A model generated the notes under the pieces. That model saw only the letters and a list, made by a program, of their open reading frames with translations. It did no database searches and was not told where the DNA came from. A DNA stretch of 64,000 nucleotides, from contig CALUTI010000002.1 in assembly GCA_944323695.1 (NCBI GenBank), positions 186,001 to 250,000 of the forward strand. Direction: 5' to 3'. The translations under genes were made by a program, and so were the position numbers. Origin of the DNA: Candidatus Gastranaerophilales bacterium. GTDB lineage: Bacteria; Cyanobacteriota; Vampirovibrionia; Gastranaerophilales; Gastranaerophilaceae. Shown piece by piece: positions 14,789 through 23,517 of the stretch (position 1 is the stretch's first letter; the number at the start of each line of letters is the position of its first letter).

Positions 14789-16900
14789 ATGCGCCTGAAT
14801 AATCTTCTGAAACTTTCACTGATAGCGGTATTACTTTCGAATTGTGCATTTGCGGACTTTAAGGAACACTTTGATTTAGGTCAGCAATATTTAGCGAATT
14901 ACCAGTATTCAAGCGCGATTACGGAATTCAAAAACGCCCTAAGGATAAATTTTATGGACAATTCCGCAAGGATAGGGTTAATCAACTCTTATCTCGCACG
15001 CGGAATGTATTACGGAAAAGAAGAGAAGAATTACGAAAAAGCTGCGGATGATTACAGAAGCGCATTATTTTACATGGTGTATTACCCGACAAAAAACACA
15101 TCGTCTCCCGAGACGGTTTCGCAGGTAACCGGTATTTTAAACAGATGCTTAAACGCAACAGACTACAACACTTCACCTGAAAACAGATTTAACACGGCAA
15201 AACAACTGAGAGCAGAGGGAAATTTTGCGGCTGCGGCGTATGAATTTAACCAGACACTTGCAGACAGAGACCTACAAAAGGAAAGCTTTGAGCAGGTGGG
15301 GGATGTCATGAAGCTTTTGGGCAATAACCAAAAAGCCGCCGAATACTACAGAAAAGCCATTGCAGTAGCGCCGACGGATATTGACCTCAGACTTGATTAT
15401 GCAAAAATGCTTGATAATCTTGGTAACGAAGATGCAGCTGTTGCCGAATACAACTACATACTTTCAAAAACAACCGATAACAAAGAAGTTTTGTATGCGC
15501 TTGAACGGATTTACAAGAAAAAACTTGAAAATTCACCGAGCGATGCGGATATTACGGCGAATTTAGGCGCAATTTTACAAAAACAGGGCAAATATGACGA
15601 CGCCTTAATGTATTACCAGAAATCCGAATACCTTAACCCGTCAAACATCAACACAAGATTAAACGTCGGCACCTTATACCAGCAAAAGGGTGACCCCAGA
15701 ACCGCAATCAAGGCTTACGATTCAGTTTTAATACTTTATCCTGATAACGTAAACGCAAACCTTTATAAAGCACAGGCTTATGCGGCATTAGGCGATACAA
15801 AATCCGCAATATCAGGCTACCAAAAAGTTCTTGCGCTTGATCCGGCAAATACTGATGCCCAAACCCAGATGCTCAATTTGGTTAAAGGTTCCATGACGAC
15901 TTCGCAGTTTATTGATTACGTCAAGAAAAACTTTGCCGCCTCAAATCCTGCGGACTTATTTTACAGCTACGCACTTGATTTGCATAAACAAAACAAACTT
16001 GCCGATGCGATTACAATGTACAATGAAGCCTTGAAGCTTAACACGAAAAACCCGGAAATATACCTGAACCTTGCAATCGCACAAAATCAGGCAGGCACAC
16101 CGAATGAAGCACTAAATACGCTTAAAACAGCTTCATCTGCCTTCCCGTCAAACGCGCAGATAAAAGATGCAATAAATTCAATAACAAAAGATGCAATAAA
16201 CAACAGACTTGCAAAAGCCGCATCTTACTATGACGTAAAGGATTACCGAAACGCAATAAACGAATACTCAAAAATCAACCCGCCGACAGTGGATTCAATG
16301 CTCGGTATAGCCTCAAGCTATCAGGCTATGGAGGACTATGACAACGCAATCAAATATTATCAGGAGGCACTCAAGCTTAAGCCCGTTGATTCTGATATTC
16401 CTTACTATATTGCGGTCTTATACGCACAAAAAGAGGACTGGAATAACGCAAAAAATTACCTCAACAAATCACTTGCGATTAATAAAAACAATACAAAATC
16501 GCTTGACTTTATGCAGAGCGTAAATGAACAATTAAGCCTAAAATCACTTAATGAAGCGATTTCTTTATACGAAAATGAAAAATATGATGCCAGCCTTAAA
16601 CTGCTCAATCAAATTTTATCAACAGACGTTTCAAACGCCTATGCTTACTACTACAGGGGCATGATTTATGATGTAAAAGAACAACGACAGCAGGCAATTG
16701 ACGATTTCAAAAAAGCTTATTCGCTGAATAAAGAATTCACGATACTGAATTACATGATTGCAGCTGATTATGATGCATTAGGAAACACAAAAGAGGCGCT
16801 GAAATATTACACGGATTACGCAAACTCCAATGCCGAAGATGATGAATACAAACAATATGCAAAAGCACGTGCAGAAGAATTAAAACAGAATGGAAATTAA
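14789..16900 (+). CDS. Exported TPR-repeat protein
   Basis: A 703-residue protein with a signal peptide (MRLNNLLKLSLIAVLLSNCAFA, likely cut after AFA23; a lipobox at Cys19 is poor because Asn precedes it). The rest is a long run of about 15 tetratricopeptide repeats, for example the stretch DDALMYYQKSEYLNPSN and DNAIKYYQEALKLKP. TPR solenoids scaffold protein complexes. An exported one may serve pilus, secretion or envelope assembly, but nothing shows which. AGGGGG precedes the start. The last 11 bp overlap dusB, so both are co-transcribed, as is common for unrelated genes in compact genomes. Confidence 0.9.
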   Translation: MRLNNLLKLSLIAVLLSNCAFADFKEHFDLGQQYLANYQYSSAITEFKNALRINFMDNSARIGLINSYLARGMYYGKEEKNYEKAADDYRSALFYMVYYPTKNTSSPETVSQVTGILNRCLNATDYNTSPENRFNTAKQLRAEGNFAAAAYEFNQTLADRDLQKESFEQVGDVMKLLGNNQKAAEYYRKAIAVAPTDIDLRLDYAKMLDNLGNEDAAVAEYNYILSKTTDNKEVLYALERIYKKKLENSPSDADITANLGAILQKQGKYDDALMYYQKSEYLNPSNINTRLNVGTLYQQKGDPRTAIKAYDSVLILYPDNVNANLYKAQAYAALGDTKSAISGYQKVLALDPANTDAQTQMLNLVKGSMTTSQFIDYVKKNFAASNPADLFYSYALDLHKQNKLADAITMYNEALKLNTKNPEIYLNLAIAQNQAGTPNEALNTLKTASSAFPSNAQIKDAINSITKDAINNRLAKAASYYDVKDYRNAINEYSKINPPTVDSMLGIASSYQAMEDYDNAIKYYQEALKLKPVDSDIPYYIAVLYAQKEDWNNAKNYLNKSLAINKNNTKSLDFMQSVNEQLSLKSLNEAISLYENEKYDASLKLLNQILSTDVSNAYAYYYRGMIYDVKEQRQQAIDDFKKAYSLNKEFTILNYMIAADYDALGNTKEALKYYTDYANSNAEDDEYKQYAKARAEELKQNGN

Positions 16901-17846
16901 GGAAATACTGAAAAGCCGGGTATCATTAGCCCCTATGGCAGGAATAACGGATTATGTATTGAGAAGCTTAATCAGAAAATATTCCCAGGATTGTCTTTTG
17001 ACAACGGAAATGATAAGCTCGGAATTTCTTGCGCAAACCCTGCAAGGCAGAAGCGGCACAGAGATTTTAAAACGCAATGATAACCACAGTCCGATATCTT
17101 ACCAGATAAGCGGACATAAACCGCACCTTATGAAGCTTGCAGCCCAAACTCTGACACCGCTTGCTGATATGATAGATATCAATATGGGATGCCCTGTTAA
17201 AAAAGTGGTAGGCGGGCAAGACGGCTGTTCATTAATGCGTAATCCCGAACTTGCAGCAGATCTTGTAAAAGCCGTAAAAGACGGCACCGATAAACCGGTC
17301 AGCGTAAAATTCCGGCTCGGCTACACAAATTCAGAGCTTAATTTTGTAGAATTCGGACAAAAAATGCAAGATGCGGGCGCCGAATTTATCACAATCCACG
17401 GCAGAACCCGTTCCCAGATGTATTCAGGCCATGCAGACTGGAAGCTCATAAAAAAACTAAAAGAAAATGTTGATGTGCCGGTATATGCAAACGGGGATAT
17501 AGTCTCCATTGAAACAGCGGTTGAAGCACTTGAACAATCCGGCGCGGACGGTGTAGCAATAGGAAGGGGCGCGCTTGGCGATCCGACACTGATAGCAAGG
17601 ATTGCGCATTACCTTAAAACAGGCGAAAAGCTTCAGGCTCCTGCGATTACAGAACGCATAGAAATGCTGAAATTTCACCTTGATGAAGAAATTAAGCTGC
17701 GCGGAGAAATTACGGGGATAAAGTTCATGAGAAAATTTTACCCGTACTATCTTTCAGGCTTTCAAAACGCAAAGCAGCTGCGCTCAAAGCTTGTTTTGGA
17801 AGAAGATTATGAAAAAATAATTACAATTCTTAATAGTATCGGGTAG
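16890..17846 (+). CDS. dusB: tRNA-dihydrouridine synthase (DusB-like)
   Basis: The 318-residue FMN TIM-barrel enzyme reduces specific uridines in tRNA D-loops with NADPH. SLAPMAGITDYVLRSL (FMN site), INMGCPVKKV with the catalytic cysteine, the stretch ITIHGRTRSQMYSGHADW and GVAIGRGALGDP (phosphate site) are all present. The GCPVKKV context fits DusB better than DusA or DusC. The gene overlaps the preceding TPR gene by 11 bp and has no promoter of its own visible. Confidence 0.93.
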   Translation: MEIKEILKSRVSLAPMAGITDYVLRSLIRKYSQDCLLTTEMISSEFLAQTLQGRSGTEILKRNDNHSPISYQISGHKPHLMKLAAQTLTPLADMIDINMGCPVKKVVGGQDGCSLMRNPELAADLVKAVKDGTDKPVSVKFRLGYTNSELNFVEFGQKMQDAGAEFITIHGRTRSQMYSGHADWKLIKKLKENVDVPVYANGDIVSIETAVEALEQSGADGVAIGRGALGDPTLIARIAHYLKTGEKLQAPAITERIEMLKFHLDEEIKLRGEITGIKFMRKFYPYYLSGFQNAKQLRSKLVLEEDYEKIITILNSIG

Positions 17847-17892
17847 CAATTTTTTTCATTTTTGGCTTTAATATGGATAAAAAGGAGAAAAT

Positions 17893-18264
17893 ATGCAAGT
17901 AAATTCAGTAATAAATGATTTTATAATAAATTCAAGAGTAAGATATTCGGACGCCATTATTGAAGACATAGTACGATTTAGCAAGAAAAATTCCAAACCG
18001 TATATTGCGAGCCGCAGAATTGCTGAATTAAATAAACCTGCAGCATCTTACGATATAAAACATTTACACAACGGCGATACCTTTGAGCTTTACCAGACAC
18101 CTTACGTCGGGATGCAGGTGTATAAAGATAAAAGCGGGAATATAAAAAAAGTAATGATGAAAAATCTTCGTGATCACGAAAAAAATCAGGTTGTAGATAA
18201 AGCCGTTGACAGCATAAAAAGCGCAATTGAATATATAAACAAAGATTTCTTTAAAGATGTTTAA
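17893..18264 (+). CDS. Unknown 123-residue protein
   Basis: This protein is not recognised. It begins MQVNSVINDFI, which shares the MQVN-x-[VI]-N opening with the partial protein at 63341 but lacks the F-T-G triplet. The middle has DTFELYQTPYVGMQVYKDKSGNIKK, which predicts beta-strands, and the C-terminus is a charged helix (HEKNQVVDKAVDSIKSAIEYI). AGGAG precedes the start. It converges on argS with one base between the two stops. No signal peptide is seen. Confidence 0.7.
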   Translation: MQVNSVINDFIINSRVRYSDAIIEDIVRFSKKNSKPYIASRRIAELNKPAASYDIKHLHNGDTFELYQTPYVGMQVYKDKSGNIKKVMMKNLRDHEKNQVVDKAVDSIKSAIEYINKDFFKDV

Positions 18265-18265
18265 A

Positions 18266-20005
18266 TTACATTCTCTCCGGCGCCGTAACTGCAAGAAGAT
18301 CAAGCGCGTTATTCAGAACCGTTTTCACTGAATACACGAGCGCAAGACGTGCTTTTGTAAGCTCTTTATCGTCATTTATAACGCGAACCGAATTATAGAA
18401 TGAATGGAACTCGCTTGCCAATTCCTGAACATAGCGGCAGATTGTGTAAACCTGTCTTGTTTTTGCTGAATTTTCAATCAAAGACTTGTATTCTTCAAGC
18501 TTCAAAACAAGCTTTCTGCCGTCTTGAATATTACCTTCAAGCAAAGATTTATCAAAGTTTTCTGTCAAATCTTTATATTCATCCTCCGACAAAATTGCGG
18601 GGGTAGTTTTACCGGTTTGGGTGTCAATTTTGTCATTTATAACATTTCTGATAATTGAGCAGGCTCTTGCATGGGCATATTGCACATAGAATACCGGATT
18701 TTCGTCGGAATTTTTCTTAGCAAGATCAATATCAAAATCAAGAGTGGTATCAATATTTCTCATAGCCATCCAGAATCTTGTTGCATCAACGCCTACTTCA
18801 TCAATCAAATCTTCAAGCGTAACCATATTTTTACGTTTGCCCATACGAACTTCTTCGCCGTTTACGACAAGATTAACGAGCTGTCCCAAAAGCACCTCAA
18901 GCTTATCAGGATTATACCCGAGAGCCTCAATTGACGCTTTAACACGGGCAACATAACCGTGGTGGTCAGCGCCCCAGATATCAATCATTCTGTCAAAACC
19001 GCGTTCAAGCTTACCTATGTGGTATGCGATATCCGCCGTAAGATAAGTATTTGAGCCGTCGGCTTTTTTGATAACCCTATCCTGATCATCGCCGTAATCT
19101 GATGACCTGAACCAGTCAGCGCCGTCTTTCTGGTAAATTTTACCGCTTGCTTTCAATTTATTAACACATTCTTCAACCTTGCCTGATTTATGGAGTGAAA
19201 GCTCGGAATAAAAATTATCAAAATGCACCCTGAATTTTTCGAGCAAATCACGTTGGACTTTTTCCTCATAATCCTTTGCAAAATCGCACAATGTCTGTAA
19301 AGGAATTAGACTAATGTCATTGTGAACTTGTTTCAGAAGCTCAGCGTTGCGCTCAATAAATTCTTTAGCCACAGGGATTAAATAATCTCCCGGATAGTAA
19401 TTTTTGCGTTCAATCTCATCAGTCGGGAAATCCACATCTTCACCCAATTCCTGGCGAATCCTGATCGCAAGAGAATTGCCCAGTTTTTGAATTTGAGAGC
19501 CGGCGTCATTTATGTAAAATTCCTGATAAACCTCATGTCCGTAGAATTTCAAAAGATTAGCCAGAACAGAACCCATAGCAGCCCATCTGCCGTGGCCAAT
19601 ATGGAAAGGTCCTGTCGGGTTTGCGGAAACGTATTCAAGAATAATTTTTTCTTTTTGAATATTTTCGGGCTTCCCGAAAAGTGATTTTTTCCTGATAATT
19701 TCATCCACAAGGTTACACAAAAGATTATTTCCGGCCTTAAAGTTAATGAACCCTGCAATAACCGTAAATTCGTTATCCTCTTTGTCAATGAATTCCACAA
19801 TATTTTGCGCAATCAATGGCGGAGCAATTTTAGCATTGCGGGCAAGGCAGGAAACATTCACAGCATAATCGCCAAAATCGGCATTTTTCGGACGCTCAAC
19901 AACCAGAGTTCCTGTATTGTATTCCGTCATCTGACCGAGTTTACCTGCTTTTACAGCTTTTTCAACCGCTTGTTCAACTTTATTCAAAAAATAATCTTTT
20001 ATCAT
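18266..20005 (-). CDS. argS: Arginyl-tRNA synthetase
   Basis: The 579-residue class I synthetase charges tRNA-Arg. The N-terminal Add-1 domain is followed by the HIGH-type motif in ANPTGPFHIGHGRW. In place of KMSKS there is GKRKNMVTLEDL, as is normal for ArgRS where the motif is often degenerate. The C-terminal anticodon-binding helical domain ends LDLLAVTAPERM, the typical ArgRS terminus. The start has AGGAG 5 nt upstream. It is a single-gene unit converging on the unknown gene at 17893. Confidence 0.97.
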   Translation of the reverse strand: MIKDYFLNKVEQAVEKAVKAGKLGQMTEYNTGTLVVERPKNADFGDYAVNVSCLARNAKIAPPLIAQNIVEFIDKEDNEFTVIAGFINFKAGNNLLCNLVDEIIRKKSLFGKPENIQKEKIILEYVSANPTGPFHIGHGRWAAMGSVLANLLKFYGHEVYQEFYINDAGSQIQKLGNSLAIRIRQELGEDVDFPTDEIERKNYYPGDYLIPVAKEFIERNAELLKQVHNDISLIPLQTLCDFAKDYEEKVQRDLLEKFRVHFDNFYSELSLHKSGKVEECVNKLKASGKIYQKDGADWFRSSDYGDDQDRVIKKADGSNTYLTADIAYHIGKLERGFDRMIDIWGADHHGYVARVKASIEALGYNPDKLEVLLGQLVNLVVNGEEVRMGKRKNMVTLEDLIDEVGVDATRFWMAMRNIDTTLDFDIDLAKKNSDENPVFYVQYAHARACSIIRNVINDKIDTQTGKTTPAILSEDEYKDLTENFDKSLLEGNIQDGRKLVLKLEEYKSLIENSAKTRQVYTICRYVQELASEFHSFYNSVRVINDDKELTKARLALVYSVKTVLNNALDLLAVTAPERM

Positions 20006-20080
20006 AATTCTCTCCTGTAAGACAATAATACCATAAACAAAGTTAGTTTTTTATGCTAAACTAAATACGAGAGGGATATT

Positions 20081-21199
20081 ATGAGAAAATTTTTAATAAT
20101 TATTTTTATGTTTTTGGGTTTAACAATACCGGCACTTGCGAATGGAAATCAGGTTTTGCCTGCAGAAAAAGGGGTTGTAGAAAACATTGAATACATTGAT
20201 ATAGACAACGTTCAAGGCGGAGACCAAAATCAGGTTAAACAGGATGTTACGGTAAAAATCCTTACCGGAAAGTTCAAAGGTGAAACGGTTGAAATTGATA
20301 ATATGCTTACCGGAAACCCTGCCTATGACATTATGCTCTCAAAAGGTGACAGGGTAATCCTGCATTTGGAACCTAAAGTAGAATTTATTGAAGATATAAC
20401 CGACGTTGACTTTTTTATATCCGATATAGAAAGAGTCAACGCAATCTACATTTTCACAGGAATATTTTTCCTTATGCTGATTTTAATTGGGCGTAAAAAA
20501 GGGATTTTAAGCTTCGTTTCTATCGTTGCGACAGTTGCCTTAATCTTTTTTGCAATGACGCCTATGATATTAAATGAAGTTTCACCGATTTTAGCATCAC
20601 TAATTGTCTGCATTCTCTCTACAATAATCACAATTTACTTAGTCGGTGGATTTAACTACAAAAGCACCTCGGCGATTTTGGGCAGTATTTTAAGCGTAGG
20701 ATTTGCCGCGATTTTATCAATAATCTCAATAAAACTTGCGACACTGACAGGTTTTGCGGGAGAAGAACCGATGTTTTTGTACACGGCAAGACCGGATTTG
20801 GATTTCACGGGAATTCTTTCAGCATCAATGATGCTTGCAGCGCTCGGGGCAGTTATGGATACAGGTGTCTCCATTGCGAGTACAATCAACGAAATTTACC
20901 TGACAGATACAAATTTAACCATAAAAGACCTGTTTAAATCGGGTATGAATGTCGGACGCGATATAATAGGGACAATGTCCAATACGCTTATTCTTGTGTA
21001 TTTGGGAAGCTCATTGCCGCTTGTGCTTTTATCAAATAACATTGATTTAAACAAATTTTTCAACCTTAATCAGGTTGCAACGGAAATCACCTCCGCACTT
21101 ATCGGAAGTATCGCAATCCTTGCCTGTGTCCCGATTACCGCTATCATAAGCGCATATCTGATAAAAACAAAACACGCGGAAGATTTTGATCTGCAGTAG
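20081..21199 (+). CDS. YibE/F-family membrane protein
   Basis: A 372-residue protein with a signal peptide (1-20), an exported beta-rich domain (about 30-120, VKILTGKFKGETVEIDN) and seven or more membrane helices in the C-terminal two thirds. ASMMLAALGAVMDTGVSIAST and RDIIGTMSNTLILVYLG are the conserved YibE/F signatures. The family's transport substrate is not established. GAGAGGG precedes the start and a TGCTAAACT extended -10-like sequence lies about 20 bp further up. A bidirectional terminator separates it from metK. Confidence 0.87.
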   Translation: MRKFLIIIFMFLGLTIPALANGNQVLPAEKGVVENIEYIDIDNVQGGDQNQVKQDVTVKILTGKFKGETVEIDNMLTGNPAYDIMLSKGDRVILHLEPKVEFIEDITDVDFFISDIERVNAIYIFTGIFFLMLILIGRKKGILSFVSIVATVALIFFAMTPMILNEVSPILASLIVCILSTIITIYLVGGFNYKSTSAILGSILSVGFAAILSIISIKLATLTGFAGEEPMFLYTARPDLDFTGILSASMMLAALGAVMDTGVSIASTINEIYLTDTNLTIKDLFKSGMNVGRDIIGTMSNTLILVYLGSSLPLVLLSNNIDLNKFFNLNQVATEITSALIGSIAILACVPITAIISAYLIKTKHAEDFDLQ

Positions 21200-21239
21200 T
21201 AAGAATTTGTCATATTAACAAATACAACATATAATCTGG

Positions 21240-21480
21240 AAACTTTATTTCCGCGATAGCTGAGTGAACAATAACTGTAGCCGAAACAAACTTCAAAGGC
21301 GTGTATTGTCTGAGCTTTTCGTTGATTCACAAAAATGCGGGGATGACGCAAAAGCGAGTTTACACGCCTTATTGTTGAGGCGTACAAGTTATTAGTGAAC
21401 GAAGCGTGCGGTGGTTTTGTGCAACTTTTGCCATCAAAAGTTGCCGCCGTGCGCGCAGCACCCGCCGGAGGCACTAAAAT
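21240..21480. repeat. Non-coding tract of nested hairpins
   Basis: About 240 bp between the YibE/F gene and the terminator hold several inverted repeats and no ORF. The clearest is GCAACTTTTG, loop ccat, CAAAAGTTGC (21421-21444, 10-bp perfect stem). The pieces GGCGTGTA and TTACACGCC (about 21279 and 21360) could pair over a longer distance. GC-rich GCGCGCAGCACCCGCCGG follows. It resembles the other palindrome-rich spacers in the window. Confidence 0.5.
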
Positions 21481-21496
21481 TGTAAATAAATATAAT

Positions 21497-21530
21497 AAAA
21501 ACAGATGATCAAAAGACCATCTGTTTTTTA
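21497..21530. terminator. Bidirectional terminator between YibE/F gene and metK
   Basis: ACAGATG and CATCTGT (21501-21507 and 21518-21524) form a stem flanked by AAAA on the left and TTTTTT on the right, so it can stop both convergent transcripts. Confidence 0.75.
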
Positions 21531-21545
21531 TTTAAAAAATTAATC

Positions 21546-22814
21546 TTAGCAGCCGGCGCAAGAAAGTGCTTGAGATTTCAAAGCATCAGCCTTGTCAACT
21601 CTTTCCCATGGAACATCAATGTCTGTACGTCCCATATGACCGTATGCTGCAAGCAGTTGATAGAATTTACCGCCGTTTTTAGCCGGTAAACCGCGAAGAT
21701 CAAACTGTTTGATAATTGCGGCAGGTCTCAAATCAAAGTTTTTGTAAACCAAATCGGAAATTTCATCATCTGAAATTTTTCCTGTGCCGAAAGTATCAAC
21801 CATAATTGAAACAGGTTCTGCAACACCGATTGCATAAGCCAATTCAATTTCGCATTTTTCAGCCAAACCGGAAGCAACAATGTTTTTAGCAACATATCTT
21901 GCCGCATAAGCAGCTGATCTGTCAACTTTTGTAGGATCTTTTCCTGAGAAAGCTCCGCCGCCGTGTCTTGAATAGCCGCCATAAGTGTCAACTATGATTT
22001 TTCTGCCTGTCAAACCTGCATCACCCTGCGGACCGCCTACTACAAAACGTCCTGACGGGTTCACAAGAATAATTGTTTTATCATCAAGTTTGATTGATTC
22101 CTTTTCAAACACAGCATCAATTACATATTTAGTAATATCGCGTCTGATTATTTCCTGAACCTTATAATTGTCGGTTTCGCCGTCAATTTCAGGATCGTGC
22201 TGGGTTGAGATTAAAACCGTATGGATTCTTGAAGGTTTTCCGTCAACGTATTCAACAGTAACCTGAGATTTGCCGTCCGGTCTTAAATAATCAAGCAAGC
22301 CCTGCTTTCTAACCTGAGCAAGCCTGTAAGAAAGTTTATGTGCCAGACTGATTGGCAGCGGCATCAATTCAGGGGTTTCGTTACAAGCGTAACCGAACAT
22401 AATTCCCTGATCGCCCGCACCGATATTTTCAGTTTCAGAAACTGACGTATCAGCGTTTGCTGAACGTGTTTCAAATGCTTTATTTACGCCGCCTGCAATA
22501 TCAACGGACTGTTCATCAATGCTGGTTAAAACAGCACATGTTTTGTAGTCAAATCCGCCGCCTTCACTGCCTTTGTAGCCGATATTCTTAATAGTTCTTC
22601 TGACAATTGACGGAATATCAACATAGCAGTCAGCCGTAATTTCACCGCAAACAAGCGCCATACCTGTTGTAACAGTTGTTTCAGCAGCAACACGTGATTG
22701 CGGATACTTTGTCAAAAATTCATCCAAAATCGCGTCAGATATCTGATCGCAAACTTTGTCGGGGTGTCCTTCCGTAACTGATTCGGAAGTGAACAAAAAA
22801 TTTCTTGGTGTCAT
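21546..22814 (-). CDS. metK: S-adenosylmethionine synthetase
   Basis: MetK makes S-adenosylmethionine from methionine and ATP. In 422 residues all family marks appear: [32 protein letters not shown] (ATP site) and [19 protein letters not shown]. The C-terminus ends SCAGC, with two cysteines that are not part of the usual enzyme. The start has AAGGAG. A promoter and a structured leader of about 65 nt precede it. The gene is monocistronic between a terminator and a small ORF. Confidence 0.97.
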   Translation of the reverse strand: MTPRNFLFTSESVTEGHPDKVCDQISDAILDEFLTKYPQSRVAAETTVTTGMALVCGEITADCYVDIPSIVRRTIKNIGYKGSEGGGFDYKTCAVLTSIDEQSVDIAGGVNKAFETRSANADTSVSETENIGAGDQGIMFGYACNETPELMPLPISLAHKLSYRLAQVRKQGLLDYLRPDGKSQVTVEYVDGKPSRIHTVLISTQHDPEIDGETDNYKVQEIIRRDITKYVIDAVFEKESIKLDDKTIILVNPSGRFVVGGPQGDAGLTGRKIIVDTYGGYSRHGGGAFSGKDPTKVDRSAAYAARYVAKNIVASGLAEKCEIELAYAIGVAEPVSIMVDTFGTGKISDDEISDLVYKNFDLRPAAIIKQFDLRGLPAKNGGKFYQLLAAYGHMGRTDIDVPWERVDKADALKSQALSCAGC

Positions 22815-22915
22815 TTCTTTTTCTCCTTAATTCTTTTACCGCCGGTAAGTCTTTTAATTCCAACCCGGCCACTCCATTTAAAAAATATTATAGTCCACTG
22901 AAAAAAATTAATCAA
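22815..22915 (-). promoter_or_regulatory. metK promoter and structured leader
   Basis: TTGATT (22915-22910) and TATAAT (22892-22887) are 17 bp apart on the minus strand. The resulting leader of about 65 nt contains GCCGG...CCGGC pairing across a loop of about 17 nt, ending just before AAGGAG. Feedback by SAM is common for metK genes, but I do not recognise a known SAM riboswitch here, so regulation is only a possibility. Confidence 0.5.
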
Positions 22916-22929
22916 ATAATTATGAATTT

Positions 22930-23082
22930 TTACTTAATATATGAAACACTTATCAACAACCCGTCTTCCGAAACCTTTGCAACAGACCATCTTAAAGGAT
23001 CTATACCTAAATTTTGAAGTTCTTTTTCAACAAGTGTATTATCTTTTACGTATTTAATTTTAACAAACTCTGATGTAATCAT
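22930..23082 (-). CDS. 50-residue small protein of unknown function
   Basis: An ORF of 50 codons starting MITSEFVKIKYVKDN, followed by a charged helix (TLVEKELQNLGIDPLRW) and a beta-like end (VAKVSEDGLLISVSYIK). AGAAGG lies just before the ATG. The amino-acid mix is like real proteins here (Lys, Glu, Val, Leu), and it fills the gap between tRNA-Thr and metK. It has no membrane segment, and no family is recognised. Confidence 0.5.
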   Translation of the reverse strand: MITSEFVKIKYVKDNTLVEKELQNLGIDPLRWSVAKVSEDGLLISVSYIK

Positions 23083-23133
23083 AAACCTTCTATCAATTCA
23101 CTCGCATTAACAAGTCCGGGATGACGTGATAGT

Positions 23134-23242
23134 CAGCCGATAGCGAGGCTGTCTTGCTCGCTCGCATTAAACGGCATTACAGTCTTTGCCTACGCAAAGA
23201 CTTTCAGCCTCTGCTCGCTCGCGCTCGAACTCGACAACAAAC
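23134..23242. repeat. Core repeat beside tRNA-Thr
   Basis: From 23149 this tract reads CTGTCTTGCTCGCTCGC, continues through ATTAAACGGCATTAC and a 9-bp hairpin AGTCTTTGC/GCAAAGACT (23181-23202), and ends CTCTGCTCGCTCGCGCTCG. It closely matches, by eye, a ~75-bp element on the minus strand at about 49833-49912 beside tRNA-Gln, and more distantly 60767-60869 beside tRNA-Asn. A copy of the tRNA-Thr 3' end (cagccgatag) sits at 23134-23143. Confidence 0.7.
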
Positions 23243-23315
<73 letters not shown>

Positions 23316-23337
23316 ATTGGTCATCTTTTTGCAGGTC

Positions 23338-23475
23338 GTTTGTTGGTAGAGCAAGCTCTACTTATTTTGAACTGCGTTCCGTTTCACTCCACCGAGGGAG
23401 CTATATCGGCATTGGGCAACTGTGTTGGGCAGGTATGCCCAACCTACGGGAATCCTGAAACAAGTTCAGGATGAC
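23338..23475. repeat. tRNA-Thr 5'-end copy plus palindromic modules A and B
   Basis: The 18 bp gagctatatcggcattgg at 23398-23415 repeat the tRNA-Thr 5' end and flank (23303-23320). The D-arm piece gttggtagagcaa (23342-23354) is an inverted copy of 23289-23301. Then come module A (GTTGGGCA, ggta, TGCCCAAC; 23424-23443) and module B (ATCCTGAA, acaag, TTCAGGAT; 23452-23472). No gene is seen before glmS ends at 23518. Confidence 0.7.
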
Positions 23476-23517
23476 GTTAGGAGAGCTATCTGCCCCGGAA
23501 TTGACGATTTCAATGTA

